A DNA stretch of 64,000 nucleotides from the NCBI GenBank assembly GCA_021372945.1, contig JAJFTK010000082.1, positions 33,382-97,381 of the forward strand, read 5' to 3'. Source of the stretch: Planctomycetaceae bacterium. GTDB lineage: Bacteria > Planctomycetota > Phycisphaerae > Sedimentisphaerales > Anaerohalosphaeraceae. Below the pieces are notes generated by a model, which had not been told where the DNA came from, ran no database searches, and saw only the letters and a list, made by a program, of their open reading frames with translations. How positions within the stretch are numbered: position 1 is the first letter of the stretch; each line of letters begins with the position of its first letter. Positions 17,324 to 25,246 of this stretch are shown in pieces. The position numbers and the translations under genes were made by a program.

Positions 17324-17983
17324 ATGAGAACGGCTTTGCTGCTGCTGAGCGGTCCAATCTTAATTTCATTGGCAGGTTGTGCGTCATCGGAGAGTTTCTG
17401 TAAACAGGGGTATGATTTCAGGAGCGTCGAACGCATCGCGGTGGTCGATGTGGTTGGCCGTGTCGGGGGTGAAGCGGCGAAGAATCAGATTGCGGACATG
17501 TTCGTAATGGAATTGCTCAAGAAGGGCTATTCGCCCATCGAACGCGCCCAGGTGCAGGTCCTGCTCAAGGAGCAGAAGTTCCAGGCCTCGGACGTGACCA
17601 GTGCCGAGAATGTCTCCCGCGCCGGTGAAATCCTGAACGTGCCTGTCGTGCTGGTAATCAATGTGCCGAAATTTGAGGACAACATGACCATTTCGGCCAA
17701 GATGCTCAGTGTCGAAGACGGCAGCGTCCTGTGGATGGGTTCGGGCAATGGCGGCGGCGGCAAGATGCTGCCCACGATCCTCGGCGCCGCGGCAGGCGCG
17801 GTCGCCGGCGGAGCAGTCGTCGGCCAAGACGACCGTGCGGTCGGCGCCATAGCCGGCGGCGTGGCAGGCGGCGTTCTGGGCAATCTGCTGGGCCCCGAGA
17901 AGGAACAGGTGGCGCGCAAGGTCGTCAAGAAGATCTGCAAGTCAATGCCTGAAAGGATGCCTGCCGTGCAGGCTAACCGCTAA
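17324..17983 (+). CDS. CsgG-like lipoprotein with glycine-zipper segment
   Basis: A 219-aa protein with a lipoprotein signal peptide (lipobox SLAGC, C19). Residues about 33-140 look like the CsgG/TolB-N-like fold: RIAVVDVVG, a long helix with MFVMELLKKGYSPIERAQV, then SRAGEILNVPVVLVINV. Residues about 145-190 form a Gly/Ala-rich glycine zipper (GAAAGAVAGGAVVG and AGGVAGGVLGNLLG) that could insert in a membrane. CsgG-type proteins form outer-membrane secretion pores, but this one is short and no curli genes are nearby, so only a family-level call is justified. Transcribed alone, divergently from mltA. Confidence 0.7.
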   Translation: MRTALLLLSGPILISLAGCASSESFCKQGYDFRSVERIAVVDVVGRVGGEAAKNQIADMFVMELLKKGYSPIERAQVQVLLKEQKFQASDVTSAENVSRAGEILNVPVVLVINVPKFEDNMTISAKMLSVEDGSVLWMGSGNGGGGKMLPTILGAAAGAVAGGAVVGQDDRAVGAIAGGVAGGVLGNLLGPEKEQVARKVVKKICKSMPERMPAVQANR

Positions 17984-18016
17984 GGACGATTTTGGAGCTT
18001 CTACAACGGTTTTCCC

Positions 18017-18045
18017 TTGACCTCATTAAAGGCATGGCGTAAAGT
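18017..18045 (+). promoter_or_regulatory. Candidate promoter for hom-apgM
   Basis: TTGACC (18017-18022), 17 bp, TAAAGT (18040-18045), giving a leader of about 30 nt to the ATG at 18085. Confidence 0.6.
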
Positions 18046-18084
18046 CAGCGTCCAGCGGGTCCGCGCATTCTTTTAAGGAACTCC

Positions 18085-19407
18085 ATGACTGCTAAAACTG
18101 TCAAAATCGGATTGGTCGGCTATGGTACCATCGGCACGGGTGTTGCCCGGGTCCTATTTGAAAATGCCGACGAAATCTCCGCCCGCACCGGATTTCGGCT
18201 GGAACTTTCGCGGGTAGTTGATACGGACACGCAATCGCCGCGGAAATTCAATTTGCCCGCCGGAATACTCACAAGCGATTTGCAGGCGCTGCTGGCCGAC
18301 AAGTCGATCGAGATCGCGGTCGAACTCGTCGGCGGAACCGGCTTTGCCAGGGAGTTGGTGCTCAACCTGCTCCAAAGCGGCAAGCACGTCGTTACCGCCA
18401 ACAAGGCATTACTAGCCGAACATGGGCCCGAACTGTATCATGCGGCGCGCAGTGCAGGCCGCTGTATCGCCTTTGAAGCAAGCTGCTGCGGCGGAATTCC
18501 CATTATCTCCGCGCTGCGAACCGGGCTTGCGGCCAATCGCATCACGGGCCTTTATGGCATCTTTAATGGGACCTGCAATTACATTCTGACCAATATGACA
18601 AATCGAGGAGCGGAGTTCTGCGAAGCTCTCAAAGAAGCGCAAAAACTCGGCTTCGCCGAGGCCGACCCTGCACTGGATATCAACGGCACAGACACCGCCC
18701 ACAAGCTGGCGATCCTGTCAGGACTGGCCTTTAACAGGCCTGTCGGCATGGAAGATATCCATATTGAAGGCATTGAGAACATTGATATTTTCGATATCCG
18801 CAGCGGTCAGGAGATGGGGTACTTGCTCAAGCTTTTGGCCATTGGCGAAAAAATGCCGGATGGCGGCATCTCGCTTCGCGTGCATCCATGCTTCATTTCC
18901 GCCGGTTCGCCGCTGGCGCAGGTCAAGGGCCCGTTCAACGCGGTCAGCCTGTTCGGCAACGCCGTGGGCAACGTGATGTTCTATGGACGCGGCGCCGGGA
19001 TGATGGCGACCGCCAGCGCCGTGGCAGCCGATATCATCGAGATCGCGATGGGCAACAGCCAGCGGCTGTTCGAGACGATGCCGATGGCGTCCGGGTCGGT
19101 TGAGGGCGCGTTTCGGAGCATCGATGAGATCGACAGCCGTTTTTACATCCGCATCATGGCCAAGGACGAGCCGGGCGTGTTTGCCGGCTATGCCCAGATC
19201 CTGAGCAATCATCGCATCAGCATCAGCGGCGCGATCCAACACGAATGGGACGGACCCGACGGCACCGTTCCGGTCGTCATCACGACCCACTCGGCTCCGC
19301 AGCGCAATATGAACGCGGCTCTAAAAGAACTGGAACGGTCGCAAGTGATTTGCGGAAAACCGATCTGCATTCGCATTGTCAATATCCCGGAGGACAACGA
19401 ATCGTGA
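18085..19407 (+). CDS. hom: Homoserine dehydrogenase
   Basis: A 440-aa enzyme reducing aspartate semialdehyde to homoserine with NAD(P)H, the branch to threonine and methionine. The Rossmann motif GLVGYGTIGTG is at 9-19. The catalytic domain includes NGTCNYILTNM and AEADPALDINGTDTAHKLAIL. A C-terminal ACT domain (about 350-425, starting YIRIMAKDEPGVFAGYAQI) suggests feedback control by an amino acid, commonly threonine. Its TGA overlaps the GTG of apgM by 4 bp, so the two products are made together. Confidence 0.95.
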   Translation: MTAKTVKIGLVGYGTIGTGVARVLFENADEISARTGFRLELSRVVDTDTQSPRKFNLPAGILTSDLQALLADKSIEIAVELVGGTGFARELVLNLLQSGKHVVTANKALLAEHGPELYHAARSAGRCIAFEASCCGGIPIISALRTGLAANRITGLYGIFNGTCNYILTNMTNRGAEFCEALKEAQKLGFAEADPALDINGTDTAHKLAILSGLAFNRPVGMEDIHIEGIENIDIFDIRSGQEMGYLLKLLAIGEKMPDGGISLRVHPCFISAGSPLAQVKGPFNAVSLFGNAVGNVMFYGRGAGMMATASAVAADIIEIAMGNSQRLFETMPMASGSVEGAFRSIDEIDSRFYIRIMAKDEPGVFAGYAQILSNHRISISGAIQHEWDGPDGTVPVVITTHSAPQRNMNAALKELERSQVICGKPICIRIVNIPEDNES

Positions 19408-20597
19408 GCACCAAGTACGTCATCGTCATACCCGATGGCGCGGCCGACAATCCGCAGGCCTGCTTCAACGGCCAGACAGTCATCGAAGCGGCCGAGACGC
19501 CGAATATGGACCGCATCGCCGCCGACGGCCGCCAGGGGATTTGCCATACGGTGCCGGCGGGAATGAGTCCGGGAAGCGACGTGGCAATGATGAGCCTGTT
19601 GGGCTACGACCCGAGACAATACTATACCGGCCGGGCCTCCATCGAGGCGGTCGCGCAGGATATTACGCTTGCGCCGGGCGACTGGGTGTTCCGCTGCAAC
19701 CTGGTGACCACGGCTGACGGAGCCATGGTGGATCACAGCGCCGGCCACATCTCGACGAAAGAGGCCTCGCCGCTGATCGGCGAGCTGGCCGATGCCATCG
19801 CGATCAAAGATGTGAAGTTCTATCCGGGCGTCAGCTACAGGCACTTGTGCGTCATCAGCGGCCAGGATTTTTCAAAGGTCATGACCCGTCCGCCACACGA
19901 CTTCATCGGCGAGAAGATCAGCAAGCTGCTGCCCAAAGGCAAGAATTCCGAGTTTCTCAATGACCTTATTGCCAAGTCGCAGCAGTTATTCATGAATCAT
20001 CCGATCAATAAGGTTCGCAAGGACCTGGGCGAAAACCCGGTTTCGTCCATCTGGCTTTGGGGGCAGGGACAGCGCGCGGCGCTGGACCGCTTTGAGAAGA
20101 AATACGGCAAGAAAGGCGCGGCCATCACGGCGGTAGACCTGGTCCGGGGGCTGGCCAAACTGATCGGCTTTGACCTCATCGAGGTCAAAGGCGCAACCGG
20201 TTACCTGGACACGAACTTCGCCGGCAAAGGCGAAGCGGCTATCGCGGCGCTGGACCGCTACGACCTGGTTTTCGTACATGTTGAAGCCCCGGACGAGGCC
20301 GGTCACGCGGGCAACCCGTATCACAAGAAGCAGGCCATCGAAATGATCGATAAGTTCATTGTCGGCCCGGTCTATGAAGCGCTCAGGACCTATAAGAGTT
20401 ATCGCATCCTGGTGATGCCGGATCATCCGACGCCGGTCGAGGAACGCTGTCATATCGGCGAGCCCGTGCCGTTTGCCATCGCGGGCCAGGGCATCAAGGG
20501 CGTGCTCCAGAAGCCGTTTTGCGAACGCAGCAGCTTCGAAGCGGGCTTTGAGATCGACAACGGGCCGGACCTGATGGAGTATTTTTTAAAGGAATGA
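19404..20597 (+). CDS. apgM: ApgM-type phosphoglycerate mutase / possible alternative homoserine kinase
   Basis: A 397-aa protein of the alkaline-phosphatase superfamily. GTG 19404 is chosen because CCCGGAGG lies just upstream and the family begins at KYVIVIPDGAAD. It has GMSPGSDVAMMSLLGYDP, HVEAPDEAGHAGN and PDHPTP, the metal-binding and phosphoserine motifs of archaeal-type cofactor-independent mutases. Translational coupling to hom and the absence of thrB here make a threonine-pathway role plausible. Members of this family next to threonine genes have been reported or proposed as homoserine kinases. Both activities remain open. Confidence 0.9.
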   Translation: MSTKYVIVIPDGAADNPQACFNGQTVIEAAETPNMDRIAADGRQGICHTVPAGMSPGSDVAMMSLLGYDPRQYYTGRASIEAVAQDITLAPGDWVFRCNLVTTADGAMVDHSAGHISTKEASPLIGELADAIAIKDVKFYPGVSYRHLCVISGQDFSKVMTRPPHDFIGEKISKLLPKGKNSEFLNDLIAKSQQLFMNHPINKVRKDLGENPVSSIWLWGQGQRAALDRFEKKYGKKGAAITAVDLVRGLAKLIGFDLIEVKGATGYLDTNFAGKGEAAIAALDRYDLVFVHVEAPDEAGHAGNPYHKKQAIEMIDKFIVGPVYEALRTYKSYRILVMPDHPTPVEERCHIGEPVPFAIAGQGIKGVLQKPFCERSSFEAGFEIDNGPDLMEYFLKE

Positions 20598-20634
20598 TCG
20601 TTGACCCGAAAGCGAATTTATGAACGGGGGCCTT

Positions 20635-21822
20635 ATGGTTGTTAGTCGCACATCTGTTGTCGCAATCCTTCTGATCGCCGGCTCCGTGTTTGCCGATACT
20701 TTCAGGCACAAAACCAGCGGCGCGGTTTATACCGGGTACGCATGCGGCAAGGATGTCGATGGCAAGAACCTGGTCATCACTGCCGACAAGGGTCAGTTCC
20801 AACTCAACCTGTCCGAGTATGACATTGAGTGGAACCAGCAGGGTCGCAACCGCGTGATTTCCGTGCTGCCGATCACGGAAGGGATCGAAAACGAGATCGA
20901 AACCAGCGCCTTCGAAGCAGCGATCGCGGAGGAAGCGGACAAGGGCCCCCTGTACATCATGATCGAAATGGACAGTCCCGGGGGCCGCGTTGACCTGGTA
21001 AAGCGGCTGTGCGCGGCGGTCAGCGGGGTCAAGTACTGCAAAACCGCTGCTTTTATTAAGGGCGGCAAAAACGGGGGCGCTTACTCCGGCGGAGCGGCAG
21101 TCTCGCTGGCGTGCGATAAGATCTACATGGTTTCGGAAACCAGCATCGGCGCCGCCAGCATGATCGCCCAGGCTGACAGCGGAAAAGTGATGGACATGAA
21201 AGAGGCGTACGGCGATTCCGTCGGCGAAAAGTTCAACTCGGCATGGCGCAATTACCTGGCGAGCGTGGCCGAAGAGAACGGCCGTCCCGGCGTGCTGGCC
21301 AAGGCAATGGCCGATAAGGACGTTGGTGTTTTGGAAGTCAAACGCGACGGCAAGGTCTGCTATACGGACCAGAGCCTGCCGGGTGACCAGGTTGTCAGAA
21401 CCGTCTGCAAGCAGGGCCAGCTATTGACGCTGACGGCCAACGATGCCGTAGCGCTGGGGCTGGCCGATGGGATCGTTAAGACGCGACAGGATCTGCTGGT
21501 TGAATTGCAGTGCCCGGATGCCGTTTTTACGGAGAACGACAAGATCGCCAAGGCCCGCCAGGAACTGGACAAAGTAGTACGCCGCTTCAACAAACTCAGC
21601 GAGGCTATCGACCTTAAACTGAAGGAATTGGACACCAAATCCGAACGCGGGGCGCTTACCCGCAGTGAGGCCATTCGGGATTTTGAGGTCCTGATCAAAA
21701 GCGGCGAAAACCTGCTGAAACTCAAGCGTTCGTATCCGGATATTCCTGTCGAGGAAGAACAAATAATCGAGTTAGTGAATATAATAAAAGCAGAACAAGC
21801 CTCCGCAAAGGCGATGCGATAG
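20635..21822 (+). CDS. Secreted ClpP/SppA-fold serine protease-like protein (paralogue 1)
   Basis: A 395-aa protein from ATG 20635, chosen for the GGGGG upstream; an in-frame ATG at 20620 has no ribosome site. A signal peptide (about 1-20, cut after VFA) is followed by a small beta domain (21-75). A ClpP/crotonase-fold domain then has IEMDSPGGRVDLV (113-117 DSPGG) and GGAYSGGAAVSLACDKIYM, where S151 is the likely nucleophile, as in NfeD-type and SppA proteases. A C-terminal coiled-coil region covers about 310-390. Predicted periplasmic. It follows apgM by 37 bp and is followed by a paralogue. Confidence 0.75.
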   Translation: MVVSRTSVVAILLIAGSVFADTFRHKTSGAVYTGYACGKDVDGKNLVITADKGQFQLNLSEYDIEWNQQGRNRVISVLPITEGIENEIETSAFEAAIAEEADKGPLYIMIEMDSPGGRVDLVKRLCAAVSGVKYCKTAAFIKGGKNGGAYSGGAAVSLACDKIYMVSETSIGAASMIAQADSGKVMDMKEAYGDSVGEKFNSAWRNYLASVAEENGRPGVLAKAMADKDVGVLEVKRDGKVCYTDQSLPGDQVVRTVCKQGQLLTLTANDAVALGLADGIVKTRQDLLVELQCPDAVFTENDKIAKARQELDKVVRRFNKLSEAIDLKLKELDTKSERGALTRSEAIRDFEVLIKSGENLLKLKRSYPDIPVEEEQIIELVNIIKAEQASAKAMR

Positions 21823-21847
21823 GTGTAAATCTCAAAACGGAGTGACT

Positions 21848-23407
21848 ATGAAAAAAGGAAGCTTTTACGGATTACTGGTTTTGAGCGTTTTGGCATCGAC
21901 GGGTTTTTCCGATACGTTCCGCCAAAAGGAGACCGGGCAGACGTTCGATGGGTTCGTCACCCAGAAGACTACGGGGGGTATGACCCGCGTCTATAACAGC
22001 AATGAAAAGAAATTCGTCGCGGTGGACCTTTTGGCTTACGAGGTCACGCGGAACGAAAAGGGACGGCGCGAAACCGTAGTGCTGGTCCCGATCACCAGCC
22101 CGGAAACGCTGATGTCGCAAACCGTCGCCGAACAAATCGCAAAATCGATCGTCGAAGCGTCCAACACCGGGCCGCTGGCGATCCTTCTTGAGATCGATAG
22201 TCCCGGCGGCCGCGGCGAGTATATGAAGATCATCGCTTCGGCGGCGGCACAGACGACCAATTGCCCGGTGGCCGCCTACATTCCGGGCGGCGCATATGGC
22301 GGCGCCTTCAGCTCGGCGGCAGTCATCGCGATGGCCTGCGACAAGATCTTTATCGCGCCGACCGCTTCCATGGGCGCCGTCGGACCGATGATCACCGGCG
22401 GCGGCGCAAGCAGCATGGACTATGCCGGCTTTATCAGTACGTATTCTCCTTCAACACTGGTCACCTTCAGCACTTATGTCACGGCACTGGCGCAACAGAA
22501 CAAACGTCCGCCAGTGCTTGCACGCGGGCTCATTGATAAGAAACTGTCCATTATCGAAGTGACCAATATTAACGGGTCTCATGATTTTATTGAGAAGGAT
22601 CAGCGTCAGCCGACCCAGACGATCGTGCGTACGCTCGCTTCAGGCATGACCGATTATCAACCGGCCGCCGAGGATGAGAAATCCACCGGCGCAGTCGATG
22701 TCGCCGGCTCGGTCCTGAATCTGACGGCCGAAGAGGCTGTCCGGACCGGAATGGCCGACGAGATCGCCGCTTCGCGAAAAGACGTTCTGGTCGCGATGAA
22801 CATACCGACCGCTCAATATGTTTCGGCACAGGGCATCGACACGACCATCAAGAAATTTACTGCCGCCAAGCGCAACATTGCATCTTCTCTGGCCCAGATC
22901 GATCGTCTTGAACAACAGGCCCAGACCCTGGATACGGATTTGCAGCGAGTACAGGGGCAGCTCAGGACGGGTACGCAGACGCGCGAGATTGATCGAAGCA
23001 ATCCGACCGCGGAACGCCGAGTCTATCGGGATACAGATAATTTCAATAACCAATATCCTGAAAGCCGGTATAACACTTATAACCAGGGTCGATCGGCTCG
23101 TTATCCTGCATCGACGCGTGAGAGAGTCACGACGACCGAGCCCCTGCAGAGCCCGGTAACGATCGCCAATCAGCTTGCGGTGGTTTTGAGGGAGGTCATA
23201 GGCGAGTACCGCCGGACCATCAGCCTGGCCGATCGATGGCCGGGCGGGCTGCCGCAGGAGGTAACGGCAGCCAAGCTCCGCTCAAATCTCGATTCGGCGA
23301 CGGCTCAGTTGAACAACTTGTATCGAATGAATACGAATATGGGCACCAATATGAACAATATGAACACGACGCCTGGACCGGGTCGCGGCACGGCTGGAGG
23401 TTATTAA
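21848..23407 (+). CDS. Secreted ClpP/SppA-fold serine protease-like protein (paralogue 2)
   Basis: A 519-aa paralogue of the preceding gene; ATG 21848 with GGAG 5 bp upstream. Signal peptide 1-21, then the same small N-terminal domain (DTFRQKETGQTFDGFV parallels DTFRHKTSGAVYTGYA in paralogue 1). The ClpP-fold domain has LEIDSPGGRGEYM and GGAFSSAAVIAMACDKIFI; S155 aligns with S151 of paralogue 1. Residues about 370-430 are a low-complexity Arg/Tyr/Asn-rich linker and the C terminus is Met/Asn/Gly-rich. No membrane anchor is visible beyond the signal peptide. Substrate unknown. Confidence 0.75.
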   Translation: MKKGSFYGLLVLSVLASTGFSDTFRQKETGQTFDGFVTQKTTGGMTRVYNSNEKKFVAVDLLAYEVTRNEKGRRETVVLVPITSPETLMSQTVAEQIAKSIVEASNTGPLAILLEIDSPGGRGEYMKIIASAAAQTTNCPVAAYIPGGAYGGAFSSAAVIAMACDKIFIAPTASMGAVGPMITGGGASSMDYAGFISTYSPSTLVTFSTYVTALAQQNKRPPVLARGLIDKKLSIIEVTNINGSHDFIEKDQRQPTQTIVRTLASGMTDYQPAAEDEKSTGAVDVAGSVLNLTAEEAVRTGMADEIAASRKDVLVAMNIPTAQYVSAQGIDTTIKKFTAAKRNIASSLAQIDRLEQQAQTLDTDLQRVQGQLRTGTQTREIDRSNPTAERRVYRDTDNFNNQYPESRYNTYNQGRSARYPASTRERVTTTEPLQSPVTIANQLAVVLREVIGEYRRTISLADRWPGGLPQEVTAAKLRSNLDSATAQLNNLYRMNTNMGTNMNNMNTTPGPGRGTAGGY

Positions 23408-23462
23408 TTCGCTACATCTTGTGGTTTACTGCGGATTGTATTACTAGAATTAGAATAATTTG

Positions 23463-23491
23463 TTGACGGTTCTATTGTTTTTTCATATCTT
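23463..23491 (+). promoter_or_regulatory. Candidate promoter for the FlgI-like/smc/M16 operon
   Basis: TTGACG (23463-23468), 17 bp, TATCTT (23486-23491), about 80 bp before the ATG at 23573. Confidence 0.55.
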
Positions 23492-23572
23492 GGGGACTTG
23501 TCCGCAGGCGAAAATAGGCCTTTGGACATCTTTATCCGCCGGACCATTCGGTCCGGTACGAGAAAGGTTTTT

Positions 23573-25201
23573 ATGCAAATTGGCCGTTATTCACTGTTAT
23601 TATCTATCTTGATCGCTATGTCCGCCTGCGCACCGCAGCAGAAGGAGCAGCCCGCACCGGCTCTTGACCCGTCCGGCACGATCGGTTCGTTATCGCGCGT
23701 TTATGCTGCCGATGCCATCCAGGTTCGCGGCATTGGAATCGTCGCCGGCCTCAATGGAACCGGTTCATCTGAGTGCCCCGCCGCCATTCGGCAGGAACTG
23801 GAAAAATATATCTGGCGGCAGGTCCCCGACAAAGGAAGCATCAACGCGCGCGCCTTTATTGAAAGTCTCAACACGGCCGTGGTGGAGGTGATCGGCACGA
23901 TCCGCTTCATGGCCGACACAAATACGTTTGACGTCGTCGTTCGCCCTCTGGCAGGTACGCAAACCACCTCGCTGGATGCGGGTTATCTCTATACCGTCGA
24001 GTTGAAAGAAATGAGCCGCCTGGCCAGCATCGATCAATTTAAGCAATACTCGCAAACCATTGCCACGGCTTCGGGCCCCATTTACTCGAATAAGCGGGTT
24101 GCCGGGCGGGAAAAGAACTGGTACGTTATGGGCGGAGGCCAATGCGTCCAGAAGCCTTCCGTCAAGCTGATCCTCAATAAGCCTAATTTTATCGCGGCCA
24201 GCGTCATCCGCAACCGCATCAATGAACGGTTCGGTCCCAGGACGTGCGTGGCGGTCTCGGACTCCGAATGCACGCTGTACTTTCCAGTGCGCTATCAAAC
24301 AGAGAAAACGCGGTTTATCGAAATCGTGAATTCGCTGCTTCTTTCTGAAAAGGATGAACTGCGTCAAGACCGCATTGTCGCCGCTATTGATCAGCTCGTC
24401 CGCGAACCCAACAAGGTGCAGGCCGCAACGATCCTTGAAGGCGTCGGCAAGACGGCGCTGGATGAATTGTCGCCGCTGTTGAAACACCCGGATGCCGGCG
24501 TGCGTTTTCAGGCGGCCCGCTGCATGCTGAACCTCGGCAGCAACGAGCCGGTGGAGTGCCTGCGTTCCATTGTGACCAATACGGGCAGTCCCTACCGGCT
24601 CGAAGCCATCCGCTGCCTGGGGGCCAACGCCCGGATCCGTGATACGCGGCCGCTTCTGATGAGCCTGTTATCCGAGGAGAACCTGGACATCCGGCTGACC
24701 GCTTACGAGATGTTGGAACGGATGGAAAGCCCGGTGGTGATGCGCAAAAAAGTGGGCGGCGGCAATTTCACCGTGGATAGCGTCCTTTGCGACGGCCCCA
24801 AGATGATCTATGTTTACCAGAAGGACCAGCCGCGGATCGTCCTGTTCGGCTGCCCGATCCAGTGCACCAGGGATCTTTTTATACAATCGGATGACAAGAG
24901 CATTACCCTGAACGCCAAGCCAGGCGACCCGTACATTTCGGTTTCGCGCAAGCACCCAAGCCGGCCGCGTGTGATCGGCCCGATCAACTCCAGTTTTGAT
25001 GTCGCCCTGCTGATCGAAACGCTCGGCGAAATGCCTGAAAGAGACAAAAATACCGCATTGCGGCCCGGCCTGGCCGTTCACTATGCCGAGATCGTGCCGC
25101 TGCTTGCGAAAATGTGCAGCGCCAACGCCATTGGCGCCAAATTCATCGCCGGACCGGAATTCGAAGTTCCAATACAGAATTCCGCCCCGTCCAGCCGATA
25201 A
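23573..25201 (+). CDS. FlgI-like (P-ring protein-like) lipoprotein with HEAT repeats
   Basis: A 542-aa protein from ATG 23573 (AAAGG upstream) with a lipoprotein signal (IAMSAC, C19). Residues 40-260 resemble flagellar P-ring FlgI: VRGIGIVAGLNGTGS (51-65), a segment like the FlgI VTAELPPFA region (TAVVEVIGTIRFMADTNTFD), LILNKPNFIAASVIRNRIN and TRFIEIVNSLLL. Residues about 265-390 are HEAT-like helical repeats (LSPLLKHPDAGVRFQAARCM). The last 150 residues are a further domain I cannot name. No flagellar genes are in the window, so a non-flagellar envelope role is likely. It is 45 bp upstream of smc. Confidence 0.7.
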   Translation: MQIGRYSLLLSILIAMSACAPQQKEQPAPALDPSGTIGSLSRVYAADAIQVRGIGIVAGLNGTGSSECPAAIRQELEKYIWRQVPDKGSINARAFIESLNTAVVEVIGTIRFMADTNTFDVVVRPLAGTQTTSLDAGYLYTVELKEMSRLASIDQFKQYSQTIATASGPIYSNKRVAGREKNWYVMGGGQCVQKPSVKLILNKPNFIAASVIRNRINERFGPRTCVAVSDSECTLYFPVRYQTEKTRFIEIVNSLLLSEKDELRQDRIVAAIDQLVREPNKVQAATILEGVGKTALDELSPLLKHPDAGVRFQAARCMLNLGSNEPVECLRSIVTNTGSPYRLEAIRCLGANARIRDTRPLLMSLLSEENLDIRLTAYEMLERMESPVVMRKKVGGGNFTVDSVLCDGPKMIYVYQKDQPRIVLFGCPIQCTRDLFIQSDDKSITLNAKPGDPYISVSRKHPSRPRVIGPINSSFDVALLIETLGEMPERDKNTALRPGLAVHYAEIVPLLAKMCSANAIGAKFIAGPEFEVPIQNSAPSSR

Positions 25202-25246
25202 AAAAGGAATCATTCATAGTAAGGATGCTAACCATTAGAGGGATCG

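Noticed and set aside
17324-17983. Curli secretion protein CsgG
   Set aside because: Too short for the pore-forming protein and no other curli genes; only a CsgG-like fold is claimed.
23573-25201. Genuine flagellar P-ring gene
   Set aside because: Lipoprotein signal, HEAT repeats and absence of other flagellar genes argue against it.
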